64,000 nt of DNA from Sphingobacterium haloxyli (GCF_002980525.1 NZ_PVBQ01000009.1:1-64000); one strand, 5' to 3'. Positions 1 to 8,085 are shown, numbered from the stretch's first letter. Numbers and translations are program-made. Notes: generated by a model not told the origin, from the sequence alone.

Positions 1-375
1 TTCAAATGGCTAAAGCATACTTTGCTCAACATATCCTCCATCAACCATAAGAATCTAAAAGATCTTTATCCGCAGAACTATAAACAAATTAGCGACAAAT
101 CAAATATGTAGTTCATAGGGCGCATACTTTTAGTCCATCAGGTGAAACGATATGACCTATGGGGGAAGTGAATCCAGTCATAGAATCGCTGCTTGAGAAG
201 GCAGACCTACCGTATTATTGGGTGGTCGCGAAAGCCATGTAAAAAAGAAACCCACTGTTGCCGGGCGCGCTAGTGGGCTTCAACTGAATTATGAAGTACT
301 AATTTCATAAAATTTTTCGAAAGATGCAAATTTATACCGTCGTTAATTGATAATTACATCCGCTATATTCCGATA
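1..375. other. Gene-poor left edge with a degenerate gene tail
   Basis: No intact gene is visible. On the + strand a 27-codon open stretch (159-242, ending ADLPYYWVVAKAM) is preceded by in-frame stops and followed directly by a terminator-like hairpin (241-296). That looks like the eroded 3' end of a former gene and its terminator. I do not recognise the family. Confidence 0.3.
241..296. repeat. Terminator-like repeat, copy A
   Basis: An AAAAAAGAAA lead is followed by a hairpin whose arms are CCCAC (251-255) and GTGGG around a loop containing GCCGGGCGC, then CTTCAACTGAATTATGAA. A close copy lies at 8303-8355 (same AAAAAGAAACCCAC, TTGCCGGGCGC and AACTGAATTAT blocks). It reads as a dispersed repeat with terminator-like folding. 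Confidence 0.45.
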
Positions 376-1566
376 TTATGGAGCAAAAGGATATATCAAC
401 GAGCCAGACGCGTATTCTGAAGGTTCAACCACCACCTGCACACGACCGTCTTTGAAGGTCTCAATTTCATTGTTGTGAATGTTTTGAAATTGTACTTGTA
501 TCACACGCGGTTCAGCCCATTCACCACCTTCCCCAAAACGCACCTTCCCGATTACCGTTTCAAAGGCATTAGATCTGGAATATTCTGAAAGCACCTCATC
601 ATCCAAACTTTCAGTGGTTGCAACAGCCTGTTCCAGTACCTGCATTTGGGCATATGCTAAAGGAACCATGTAATAACCCAACTCATCTAAATTTTGTTCG
701 ATAGCTTTCATCTGATATTTAGCAAGCAAATCCGCAACTCCGATGAAATTCATTTTAGGAACCGGAGCCCAATATTCATAGTTGACAAAGCCATTTAAAA
801 GTGGTCCCAACTCTTTCTTTACAGAAGCACTCTGTGGTCCGATCATCGCTCCACCAACCATTTTTGGGCGATAATTGCTCTTATGAATCGCTCGCACCAA
901 ACCAATTGAGTCATTTAAATAAGAACAGATAAAAAATAAGTCGGCATCGGTTGCTTTTACTTTCTCTATTAATGGTGTGTAATCTTCTGTTGAAAGTGAA
1001 TATGTATCTTCATAAACAATCCGAAAACCATATTTCCCGGCATTTTCTCTGGCACCGATAACTGGGTTTTTTGAAAATTCTGCATCAGCAGAAAGTATGG
1101 CAACGGTAAGCGGTTTAGGTTTTTGCAAAGAGGCAAGCGCAAAAAATCCTTCTGTAAGCGTGGAATTAGGATTAGGACCTGTTGGAATCATCGCAAAATA
1201 ATTCGGGTATTTTAGGTTCAAATTAACACCTAAACCCATCAATCCAACTAAAAATCGTTTACGCTCCATAATAAAAGGCATAGAGGCTGCAATAGTGTTT
1301 GTTCCATAACCTCCAATAACCAAATCTACTTTATCCTCATCCAAAAGCTTTTGATAGTTATCAGCTACTTGGGAAGGATCTCCATTGTCATTGTAACAGA
1401 CAAGTTTTACTTTTCGACCGAGAAGCCCTCCCCTGGAATTTATATCTTCTTCCCAGATTTGATGTGCGAGCATCACCGCTTTTGTGTTTTCGGCTACTGG
1501 TCCAGAAAGTGAAAGGCTGTAACCAATGCGGATTGATTTATTTGTTGTTTTGTTTGGTTGTATCAT
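376..1566 (-). CDS. ABC-type substrate-binding protein, leucine/amide family, without signal peptide
   Basis: This 396-residue protein has the fold of periplasmic type I binding proteins for branched-chain amino acids or amides (Peripla_BP_6). It opens IRIGYSLSLSGPVAENTK, followed by an INSRGGLLGRKVKLV element and a VDLVIGGYGT strand, all typical of the first lobe. Such proteins normally deliver ligand to an ABC importer or, as in AmiC, act as cytoplasmic sensors. No signal peptide or lipobox precedes the domain: the N-terminus is MIQPNKTTNKS. No permease or ATPase gene is nearby. It is the last gene of a leftward trio (SnoaL-like, MoaF-like, this gene) with 36 bp to the previous one, so a cytosolic ligand-binding role is possible. 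The family call is firm; ligand and location are not. Confidence 0.8.
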   Translation of the reverse strand: MIQPNKTTNKSIRIGYSLSLSGPVAENTKAVMLAHQIWEEDINSRGGLLGRKVKLVCYNDNGDPSQVADNYQKLLDEDKVDLVIGGYGTNTIAASMPFIMERKRFLVGLMGLGVNLNLKYPNYFAMIPTGPNPNSTLTEGFFALASLQKPKPLTVAILSADAEFSKNPVIGARENAGKYGFRIVYEDTYSLSTEDYTPLIEKVKATDADLFFICSYLNDSIGLVRAIHKSNYRPKMVGGAMIGPQSASVKKELGPLLNGFVNYEYWAPVPKMNFIGVADLLAKYQMKAIEQNLDELGYYMVPLAYAQMQVLEQAVATTESLDDEVLSEYSRSNAFETVIGKVRFGEGGEWAEPRVIQVQFQNIHNNEIETFKDGRVQVVVEPSEYASGSLIYPFAP

Positions 1567-1602
1567 AATTTCCCCAAATTATTGTTATTCCTATCCTTTA
1601 GG

Positions 1603-1923
1603 TCAATCTTGAACAGGGCTTATAGTACCTTTCATCGTATAAAAACTTCCGTCGGGCAGCGTTGCATTGCTGTAAATAATGCCTTTTTTATGATCTTCCA
1701 CGTGTGTTACGGTAGCCCCCGATATTTCTTTCCATGCAATCATATATACCTGTGCGCGAACTTCAGCGATTGTGATCTCTACTCTTTCCGAGTAACCATC
1801 TTTTGTTAAAGAACCGCCATCTATAACTGTAAAAACCATGGATTCATCGGTTTCGAAAAAGAGTTCGGTTTTCAAAACACCTACATCCATTATATACCTG
1901 TTGCCTGTTAATTTGTTTTTCAC
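1603..1923 (-). CDS. MoaF-like small beta-barrel protein
   Basis: This 106-residue protein resembles the MoaF-related/calycin-like domain proteins found as single domains in Bacteroidota. It is a run of beta-strands ending in a G-I-I-Y-S-N-A-T-L-P-DGSFYTMKG segment, where the family has a conserved 'asn.slpdG.f....G' end. MoaF was first linked to molybdenum cofactor genes, but these single-domain relatives have no established function. There is no signal peptide. It lies between a SnoaL-like gene (92 bp upstream) and the binding protein (36 bp downstream), all leftward, suggesting one transcript that handles a small hydrophobic or organic ligand. Function is inferred only loosely. Confidence 0.55.
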   Translation of the reverse strand: MKNKLTGNRYIMDVGVLKTELFFETDESMVFTVIDGGSLTKDGYSERVEITIAEVRAQVYMIAWKEISGATVTHVEDHKKGIIYSNATLPDGSFYTMKGTISPVQD

Positions 1924-2015
1924 TTTAAATCTGTTTAAATAATTAATTTAGTATCCAACCCCTTTTTTGAACTTTTTTTATCACGAACAATAAACCTGTC
2001 TCATTTCTTAACAGA

Positions 2016-2387
2016 TTACAAAAATGAAGTCATTGCATTTCCATTGGCAGATTTTGAAGCAGGAGTCTCTTCCTGCACGACATCCCAATGTTCTGCTATT
2101 TTCCCATCTTCCAATCGGAAAATATCCACTACTATAACTGGTACCGGACCCCAACCATGTACAAGGCTATGGGTTATGACGATATCCTTTTCTTCCACGA
2201 TAATACCTGGCTTCCACTTAAAATTTGAATCCAGAAATGGCAAAAGGTTTCTAAGTCCTTCGTGCCCACTTGTCATTGATGGATTGTGTTGCTGGTAGGA
2301 TTCATGCCAATAGCGTTCTATGGCGGTAATGTCTTTTTCGTGAAACAACTCATTCATTGCTTTCAACACGATTTCCTTATTTTTCAT
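2016..2387 (-). CDS. SnoaL-like / NTF2-fold protein
   Basis: A 123-residue protein of the nuclear transport factor 2 family, SnoaL-like subgroup (polyketide-cyclase fold). The signature is clear: an N-terminal helix (KAMNELFHEKDITAIERYW), then HNPSMTSGHEGL, VVDIFRLEDGKIAEHWDVVQ and a polar tail. Members are cone-shaped alpha+beta barrels binding small hydrophobic molecules; some are cyclases or isomerases, many are uncharacterised. It is the first gene of the leftward trio with the MoaF-like and binding-protein genes, so a promoter should lie right of 2387 in the A/T-rich stretch 2390-2480. Confidence 0.8.
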   Translation of the reverse strand: MKNKEIVLKAMNELFHEKDITAIERYWHESYQQHNPSMTSGHEGLRNLLPFLDSNFKWKPGIIVEEKDIVITHSLVHGWGPVPVIVVDIFRLEDGKIAEHWDVVQEETPASKSANGNAMTSFL

Positions 2388-2663
2388 TTCTTCTTTTTTA
2401 TATATGTTTATTTTCTATCTATTTCTATTGAATGCTGTAATGTTTTTGATTTAAAAGTTCATACTTCAAAGGTGCATCAACAGAAATGAAAAGACGTAGA
2501 CAAATGTCTTTAATATTTCGTGCTAACGTTGATTTAGCTTCGACTTATGATGGTATAACTTTTACAACAGAAGATCACATCAAAGAGAGGGATATTGTTG
2601 TTGAGTTTGGGCGTAGAGGTAATGAAGTAGTTGGCTAGGCTTAAAAGAATATGCTGAATAAAA

Positions 2664-3071
2664 CTAGGCATATTTCGCTATTCGCTCCAGTTCTTTATCA
2701 ATAAAATCTTCTATGTATGGAAAAATTTCATTTAAATTATACGCACTTAATTCAAATTCGTAGTAAAGAGTTCGTTTTCCATATGAATGATGCATCATTT
2801 TTAATTGGGAGATATTTTCGTTTGACTCGTTGCATCGATATAGCTTAACTTTGCCTGTCAATATATCACTTTCAAAATGGAGATATGTGTTGTTCGACCA
2901 GCGGCTTATACTTCGCGTTTGTCGTTTCTCTAGCGCAATGGATATAAAGGGCTCGATAGGGCGAACTATTGTGTGGAAGTATACATAATTATGTTTGCTT
3001 TCCAATTTTAATATAACGTCGTTTGCATTCAGGAGTTCATCTAGTTTATAAATCATTTCTAAGATTTTCAA
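2664..3071 (-). CDS. Hypothetical protein
   Basis: A 135-residue soluble protein of unknown family. It begins MKILEMIYKLDELLNANDVI and has alternating strands (VYFHTIVRPIEPFISIALE; THLHF-like and KVKLYRC segments) and a helical C-terminus (YIEDFIDKELERIAKYA), so an alpha+beta fold is likely. No signal peptide, membrane segment or known motif is seen. It stands alone: the SnoaL trio points left beyond a 276 bp gap and the next gene points right. It may belong to the accessory DNA of this region. Confidence 0.5.
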   Translation of the reverse strand: MKILEMIYKLDELLNANDVILKLESKHNYVYFHTIVRPIEPFISIALEKRQTRSISRWSNNTYLHFESDILTGKVKLYRCNESNENISQLKMMHHSYGKRTLYYEFELSAYNLNEIFPYIEDFIDKELERIAKYA

Positions 3072-3377
3072 TGCGCTTTTTCCTATTTTACCGGAGATTT
3101 AGCTATTAGAAGTTCTTTAGTCTCTGCCCAAGTACGCTCGGAACTTTTCCCCGAACTTTTCTCCTCTGCTCTTTGAAAAACCACCGTAAACATCCCATCA
3201 GTTTTAAACTAACACCTGACCCCACCTGTTCCACCATGTGGATGCGAAGAAGATTATCTGACTGTACATGCTTTTGATTGTTTTCGTAAAATATTCCTTA
3301 ACTTCTCGCGGCTCCGGCACATATCAATCATAAGTCTTGCTATGGTTTTGGTGAGCCATAAACATATTTTAAAAGAA
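3072..3377. other. Intergenic region, divergent leaders
   Basis: The stretch separates a leftward hypothetical gene from a rightward FGE-like gene. I see no gene in it. A short direct repeat of about 12 bp with core CGGAACTTTTCC / CCGAACTTTTCT lies near 3141-3166. No convincing -7/-33 pair was found. Confidence 0.3.
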
Positions 3378-4076
3378 ATGCGCGAATATAAAATTGAAAC
3401 GACAGTCAATGATCAGATGGTTGAAATCCCCGACGGGGAAATTGAGTTACGAGATGATCGAATCAAACAGAAATGGACGGTCATGATCGAATCATTTCTC
3501 CTTTCGAAATTTGCTGTAACACAAGATTTATATCTAGAAGTTACAGGCAAAGCACCCAGTACTTTTCAAGGGACTAAACACCCTGTCGAAACAATTACCT
3601 GGAAGGAAGCAGTCGTTTTTTGCAATTCCTTATCTATAAAATTGAACCTAGAGCCTTGCTACTGTTTTAATGACGACGATGCGGAAATCAACTTTGATCA
3701 GACCGCTAATGGCTTTCGTTTGCCAACAGAAGCCGAGTGGGAATACGCTTGTAAAGCGGGTGCTTCGGGGATTAGATATGGCGAACTAGACGCTATTGCT
3801 TGGTACAAAGGTAATTCGGCGCAACAGACTCATCCTGTTGGAACCAAGGAGCCAAATGCCTGGGGGCTTTACGATATGCTTGGGAACGTTTGGGAATGGT
3901 GCACCGATTTATATGACACGGACGTTTATGGTTCCTATCGTATTTTTAGAGGCGGGGGGTGGTGTGATGAGGAAAGAAGCGTTATGGCAACCACCCGGAG
4001 AAGGAGCCACCCATTTAGCTTTAAAATTGACGATCTCGGATTTAGAATTGCAAAAAGCAAACCTAGGGGTCAATGA
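3378..4076 (+). CDS. SUMF1/EgtB/PvdO-family protein (formylglycine-generating-enzyme fold)
   Basis: The protein has the FGE-sulfatase fold shared by formylglycine-generating enzyme and the iron-dependent EgtB and PvdO proteins. Clear family blocks are FRLPTEAEWEYACKAG, GLYDMLGNVWEWCTD, YRIFRGGGW and the terminal DLGFRIAKS. I prefer the ATG at 3378 (MREYKIETT, about 232 residues), which has an A-rich leader AAAAGAA, over a start 36 bp upstream. It is shorter than secreted FGEs, has no signal peptide and no sulfatase neighbour, so it is probably not a sulfatase activator. Cytosolic members act on varied substrates; this one is unassigned. The downstream gene is convergent, 9 bp away. Confidence 0.8.
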   Translation: MREYKIETTVNDQMVEIPDGEIELRDDRIKQKWTVMIESFLLSKFAVTQDLYLEVTGKAPSTFQGTKHPVETITWKEAVVFCNSLSIKLNLEPCYCFNDDDAEINFDQTANGFRLPTEAEWEYACKAGASGIRYGELDAIAWYKGNSAQQTHPVGTKEPNAWGLYDMLGNVWEWCTDLYDTDVYGSYRIFRGGGWCDEERSVMATTRRRSHPFSFKIDDLGFRIAKSKPRGQ

Positions 4077-4085
4077 TACTTGACA

Positions 4086-5264
4086 TTATGGCTTTGCCTT
4101 TAGGATATCGAAGTCGCTGTTAGCCGACGGGGCCTCGACCCAACGTATACCCAATAAGCCGCGGTAGATACGAAAGGAAAGCGTGTCCCTGACCTCAACT
4201 TGATCGTAAATCGATTTTTTTAGGTCAAAACCTGTTGGCTTGCCATCGCCCCATATATCGATGTCAACAGCAAAATGAGGCGGAAAGCTATCCCTATGTT
4301 TTTTCGCGTATATCGGCATCTGAACAGATTCCGTAGGCTTTCCAGTAGGGGCACAGTTGATAATGATGAGCAAACTGAATAGCACAAATGGCAGGCATAA
4401 AAAGGTAATATAATAAGCATGACTATAGAGTAAACGACTGTAACGCCAATGGAGAATGACCGTTAGGATAAAGCTGGAAACGGCGAGCGGAATATAGCTG
4501 GCAATACTGAATTTTAAAAGCACGGAATACAAAAATAGAATTGTCAGGAAAAGTAAAACAAAGGGTATGGGAGGTTTGACGACTTCGAGCGTGTAACTAA
4601 AATATATCTTCGGTAGTTTGCTAAACGTATACCATAAATAGGAAATAATGGAGACAAATAATACATAGGCGAAAACATTAAAAATCGGATGTACCGAGAA
4701 TTGAAGTAGGGCAATATAGACCAGTATAGTTGGAACTAACCCGAATACGGTCAAGCACTGTCGCTGATGCCGGCGAAAGGTGGGTAAAGAAGGGACAGGC
4801 GGGCAGGTCGTCTCCCAGCAACGCTGCATAATTAAACGCTTACGAAGAGATAGGCGTTGCCGAATAGGAGCAAACCCGTTGCAAAATATAGAAATCTCAG
4901 CATTCGGTTTTGATTCATTATTTTTTTCGGAATTACCAGATAGCGAGCTCAATTTGTTGTCTGCATCGGGGAGCACTATACTGGAACGTAGTTTGCTGTT
5001 GCCAAACGGAAGTGTTTTACGCCATTCTCGCAGCGTACCATCCTTCAAGACAAGGCGGTAGCTGGTAATATGCGTCAGGTAAAAGGTGGAGAGTAAGACG
5101 CTGAGGATAAAGATACCGGTAAAAAACCAAAAAAGGTACCCAGACGATGGGTCTTGATAACAATGATATATTAGAACGGCAATTAGGGATAAAACGGTAC
5201 ACGCAATAGCGAAACTTAGTAGAATGTACCAACGATAATAAGTGTAAACGATTTTGTTAAGCAT
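4086..5264 (-). CDS. Polytopic membrane protein of unknown function
   Basis: A 392-residue integral membrane protein with about seven hydrophobic segments: two at the N-terminus (ILLSFAIACTVLSLIAVLIY; LFWFFTGIFILSVLLSTFYL), then a cytoplasmic or periplasmic insert of roughly 100 residues with a basic stretch (RQRLSLRKRLIMQR), then about five more segments between residues 170 and 310, and a soluble C-terminal domain of about 80 residues ending IRWVEAPSANSDFDILKAKP. I do not recognise the family. It converges with the FGE-like gene (stops 9 bp apart). Confidence 0.6.
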   Translation of the reverse strand: MLNKIVYTYYRWYILLSFAIACTVLSLIAVLIYHCYQDPSSGYLFWFFTGIFILSVLLSTFYLTHITSYRLVLKDGTLREWRKTLPFGNSKLRSSIVLPDADNKLSSLSGNSEKNNESKPNAEISIFCNGFAPIRQRLSLRKRLIMQRCWETTCPPVPSLPTFRRHQRQCLTVFGLVPTILVYIALLQFSVHPIFNVFAYVLFVSIISYLWYTFSKLPKIYFSYTLEVVKPPIPFVLLFLTILFLYSVLLKFSIASYIPLAVSSFILTVILHWRYSRLLYSHAYYITFLCLPFVLFSLLIIINCAPTGKPTESVQMPIYAKKHRDSFPPHFAVDIDIWGDGKPTGFDLKKSIYDQVEVRDTLSFRIYRGLLGIRWVEAPSANSDFDILKAKP

Positions 5265-5300
5265 AGTGCAATAGTTAGTAAAGCGAATATAGTTATTTAT

Positions 5301-5414
5301 ATGGATGTTTATGGCGATTTTTTGGGGACAAGAGAATATTTATTGGACAAGGCGAAGAGGCAGGGCAGGCAGGAAGAACTTTTTAATAGATTATATATAA
5401 CAGGCGCTTTCTGA
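5301..5414 (+). pseudogene. Possible tail of a lost Rpn-type gene
   Basis: A short open frame (37 codons, containing EYLLDKAKRQGRQEELF) lies directly before a terminator that closely matches the terminator of the intact Rpn-family nuclease gene (9399-9433). The homology between the two places runs over about 45 bp, from the TTTTTAAT stretch through the hairpin. The charged helical end resembles the R/E/G/K-rich tails of Rpn proteins, but no nuclease core is left. I read it as a decayed remnant; a free-standing small gene is not excluded. Confidence 0.3.
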
Positions 5415-5433
5415 TAAAGGGAGTGCTTTTTTT
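5393..5433 (+). terminator. Terminator, relic copy of the Rpn 3' terminator
   Basis: TATATAACAGGCGCTTTC-TGATAA-then GGGAGTGC followed by seven T. The block parallels TATATAA...GGCGCTTCC-CGATAAC-GGAGGCGTC-TTTTTT after the intact Rpn gene at 9377, with compensating drift in the arms. Confidence 0.55.
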
Positions 5434-5480
5434 GGAGATCAAGCACTAAAAAAGCCCGCATTGTCGGACAATCTTCGAAT

Positions 5481-6080
5481 TTATTGTTCCAGCCTTAGCG
5501 AACCTACCTCCACACGAAAGTTCTCTTGATGGTAAGCTAACTCTTCCAACAGATATTTATTAATGAAAGCCTTTATCTCATCGAGATTATAATTGTCGAG
5601 CGGATACGATTTAAGCATTATACTGCTATCCTCTTCGTTCCCTCCTTTACATAAACTGACTCTTTCATCATTCTTCAGTAACAGATCCAATGAGTGCTCG
5701 ACAGTGTCGACTGCAAATAGCAGGTACCTCGCATTGGTAAACGTGTCGTCAGCGTCTTCTCCCGGGCGGGCGGCCAGCGCGAGGAAAGCGTACGCGGGTA
5801 TGGAATCGTTGTCACTGATCACAAATTGGGTTCTTTTGAGATGTGTGTCCAGCACGATATCGAGATAAGGAGAAGAAAACAGTGGGGCGACTTCTTTAAA
5901 AAAGGCTTGGAGATCATGCAGTATGGTATTTTCAAACTTTTTAACTGTCCTTTCAGTCCGTTCTTTTTGTTCCTGTGCTCTTTTCTCCTGTGCTTCGGTA
6001 CGGGCCATTATCTCGCGGCGCTGTTCCTCACATCTATCATGAAATACTTTAACGTGCTCTGCGATTTTTTCTAAATTCAT
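5481..6080 (-). CDS. Hypothetical protein with N-terminal coiled coil
   Basis: A 199-residue cytosolic protein. Residues about 15-55 are strongly charged and helical (RREIMARTEAQEKRAQEQ...), consistent with a coiled coil. The remainder is an alpha+beta domain with strands such as RYLLFAVDTVEHSL and a helical end (DEIKAFINKYLLEELAYHQE). No family is recognised. It sits between two relics, the Rpn-type terminator (5393-5433) and the HTH-like tail (6127-6195), suggesting that it is part of, or was inserted into, a rearranged accessory module. Confidence 0.5.
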   Translation of the reverse strand: MNLEKIAEHVKVFHDRCEEQRREIMARTEAQEKRAQEQKERTERTVKKFENTILHDLQAFFKEVAPLFSSPYLDIVLDTHLKRTQFVISDNDSIPAYAFLALAARPGEDADDTFTNARYLLFAVDTVEHSLDLLLKNDERVSLCKGGNEEDSSIMLKSYPLDNYNLDEIKAFINKYLLEELAYHQENFRVEVGSLRLEQ

Positions 6081-6126
6081 AATTATTATTTAGTTTCCTC
6101 TAATATAGGATTTTTTTTATTTCCTT

Positions 6127-6195
6127 CTATACTCCGACTACCGGGCGCTCACCACCATCGTAGAGATATTCAAATAGTTGGTGGGGTTTAATCAG
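6127..6195 (-). pseudogene. C-terminal relic of a paralogue of the HTH-like gene at 9518-9994
   Basis: Reading the minus strand from 6195 to the stop at 6127-6129 gives IKPHQLFEYLYDGGERPVVGV. The intact protein at 9518-9994 ends DLKPSQLFEYFYGDGERPVVRA; 14 of 20 aligned residues are identical and both run to the stop codon. A stop codon (6211-6213) interrupts the frame just upstream and no further similarity is visible. This is the remaining tail of a deleted second copy. Confidence 0.65.
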
Positions 6196-6270
6196 AAAAA
6201 CCACTACAGATTATTATTGATTTTCCTATCATGAAATGGAACGACGTCGTTTATAGTTTTTCTACTGGGT

Positions 6271-6473
6271 ACGCGCCTTAGGCATTCCTTAAATACCATC
6301 CAAGAACATATTGATCTGCTACGGGAGCGTGGTTTGACTATAGCTGATTCTGATCGAGCTAAAAATATTTAGAAAGTGTTAGTTATTACTGGCTTAGCGG
6401 GTATATGTTCCATCTTCAGAATAAGAAGGAAGGTACGGCTTTTTATTCGGGAATGAAACAAAGAACTCTATAG
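6271..6473 (+). pseudogene. Frameshifted Abi-family gene fragment
   Basis: One frame reads HSLNTIQEHIDLLRERGL then TIADSDRAKNI and hits TAG at 6370. From 6372 another frame continues ESVSYYWLSGYMFHLQNKK, EGTAFYSG, and stops at 6471. Joined, these match the N-terminal signature of Abi_2 (AbiD/AbiF-like) proteins: an 'idEHI.lL..rGL.i.d...A..fL..vsYYrLsGY' pattern. One frameshift plus the missing C-terminal half mark it as dead. Weak further Abi-like coding (KHLVNWLISLSFYYREL) may persist to about 6575. Confidence 0.6.
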
Positions 6474-6574
6474 CAACTGCTTTTTAAACTTCCATCAGGT
6501 AAACACTTAGTAAATTGGCTTATTTCTTTAAGCTTCTACTACCGAGAGTTGACCATTGCAATAGACAAAATAAT

Positions 6575-7234
6575 TTAGCCTGCCGACACCGTCACAAATA
6601 TTTTTCTCATGATAGCATTCTGCTCAATGGCTTTAACCTGTACGTTTAATGATTGCTTGGGTGCCTGATGAAAGACTCGGCAATGAATTTTTTTGATATA
6701 CCCAATATCTGTTCCATTAAAAGATAACTTTACTGCATCTTGGTCAAATTTATTGTCCTCTTCAAGCGCGTATTGAAGAAAGTCGCCTTTTTTGACGGTG
6801 TCTTTGGGAAGGCTGATATATGACAGCCCCGAAAGGTCCGTTAAAAAATGTACTTTTGGTTGATACACGTACTCTGCAAGAAATTCGAAGTTGTCGCTCG
6901 CGGTCAACCCCTGCGTTTTCCCTAGTAAATAAAATTTGTCATGCGCCTCGGCAGGATTAACTTCCCAAAATTCATAAAAGCTACTTATATCTGGGCGTTC
7001 AGCCTTAATCAATCGATGGGAAAAAATTTGCAGGACATTATTGTCGTAGACTTTATCTAAATCTTGAAATTCAAAATAAGGAATAAAGCCCTCGGATTTT
7101 ACTAAATCTTTTGTTTGCGGAAGATATTGAAACGTTACATTATTATCTTCACTTCTTTCCAAAAGTCCAACAATATGCCTACGGGAATCCTTTCCTCTAC
7201 GCCATGCAAGGTATATTTTTGAAAACTCAGCCAT
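6575..7234 (-). CDS. HIRAN-domain protein with HipA-like N-terminus
   Basis: A 219-residue protein. Residues about 130-219 fit a HIRAN domain (ALEEDNKFDQDAVKLSF around 156-172, then NGTDIGYI), a module first seen in HIP116/Rad5-type helicases and thought to recognise damaged or 3'-ended DNA. The N-terminal half (IYLAWRRGKDSRRHIVGLLE, then FEFQDLDKVY) resembles the start of HipA-like proteins. No kinase or helicase core is present. It lies 21 bp behind an Abi-family gene on the same strand, so the two are almost certainly cotranscribed. A nucleic-acid-sensing partner of the HEPN protein is a reasonable inference. Confidence 0.65.
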   Translation of the reverse strand: MAEFSKIYLAWRRGKDSRRHIVGLLERSEDNNVTFQYLPQTKDLVKSEGFIPYFEFQDLDKVYDNNVLQIFSHRLIKAERPDISSFYEFWEVNPAEAHDKFYLLGKTQGLTASDNFEFLAEYVYQPKVHFLTDLSGLSYISLPKDTVKKGDFLQYALEEDNKFDQDAVKLSFNGTDIGYIKKIHCRVFHQAPKQSLNVQVKAIEQNAIMRKIFVTVSAG

Positions 7235-7255
7235 TGATAATATTTGTAATGCCTT

Positions 7256-7954
7256 TTAATAACATATTAGCTCTCTGCGGTGATAATGCTGGGGAATTTT
7301 GTTCATGATATTGTCATAATATATCATTACCGCTAAAAGTTTCGGGTCGATCCAGCTAGTTATTTCCAATATATATTTTCGAATCTGTATAGCTTGCGAA
7401 AAATCGACGATATTGCCTTTAAAGCAAATAGGTTCGTTATGGTACACTCTGTTCCTGAATTCACGAATTTCTCTTAGCATAAACGCAATTGCTTTTCTAT
7501 TTACATCTTTCGGTTTATAAGGAAATGTACTAATCGCGACTCCCTGGATAATTTTGAAATGGTGAGGATCAAAAAAGGAAGTCCAGAACCCAAAACTTTG
7601 TTCAGCAATTACTTTGGAAGAATGAATAGATTTTGATTTTTTATAGATTTTTATTTCAGCTCTTTCTACCTCTTTCTTAAGGAAAAAACTTGTCCCTGCT
7701 AGGGATTTGTCAGTCATAAAATGATTCCTCTGGTTAACTATCCAATCAGTGTCATTAAAGAAAAGGGAAATTTCACCGTGTAACGCATTCCGGAAAAATG
7801 TTTCGAAGAGGTTGAGCACCGGATAAAAAGCCTGTGACAGTCGAAGATTGGTTCTGTATATCTGCAAAGCCTTTTTCTTCGAAGCATCGCTTGCCCTTAA
7901 ATAGCGATTCAGACGAGGGGCAGAGAGATATTTTTCTATATTGTTGTAATTCAC
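7256..7954 (-). CDS. Abi-family protein with HEPN RNase motif
   Basis: A 232-residue protein of the abortive-infection (Abi) type. Family marks are an N-terminal helical part, FETFFRNALHGEI (residues 50-62), the aromatic motif QSFGFWTSFF (119-128), and REIREFRNRVYHNEP, which carries the HEPN catalytic pattern R-N-x3-H at R167/H172. HEPN proteins of this kind are usually metal-independent RNases that stop growth on phage infection or act as toxins. The start codon appears to be GTG (7952-7954). It is the first gene of a two-gene leftward unit with the HIRAN protein. A dead relative of another Abi branch lies nearby (6271-6473), so this is a defence-type neighbourhood. Confidence 0.75.
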   Translation of the reverse strand: MNYNNIEKYLSAPRLNRYLRASDASKKKALQIYRTNLRLSQAFYPVLNLFETFFRNALHGEISLFFNDTDWIVNQRNHFMTDKSLAGTSFFLKKEVERAEIKIYKKSKSIHSSKVIAEQSFGFWTSFFDPHHFKIIQGVAISTFPYKPKDVNRKAIAFMLREIREFRNRVYHNEPICFKGNIVDFSQAIQIRKYILEITSWIDPKLLAVMIYYDNIMNKIPQHYHRRELICY

Positions 7955-8054
7955 GGAGTATATTTTTTGTTAGCTATATTGTTTTTTTGTATATTTGTAT
8001 TGTTATGCTTGGTCAAGCCTCTTTCCTAACGGAAACGTAACCAAGTCAAGGTTT

Positions 8055-8085
8055 AAGCTTCGGTCGTATCCGAAGCTTTTTTTTG
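8055..8085 (+). terminator. Orphan rho-independent terminator
   Basis: Perfect 9-bp stem AAGCTTCGG / CCGAAGCTT with a six-base loop (TCGTAT) followed by a run of T. No + strand gene ends just upstream, so it may be left from lost DNA or protect the Abi unit from antisense reading. Confidence 0.6.

Noticed and set aside
2486..2638. A 50-codon frame on the + strand (MKRRRQMSLIFRANVDL ...).
   Set aside because: No family, no clear promoter and no partner; kept only as a possible remnant.
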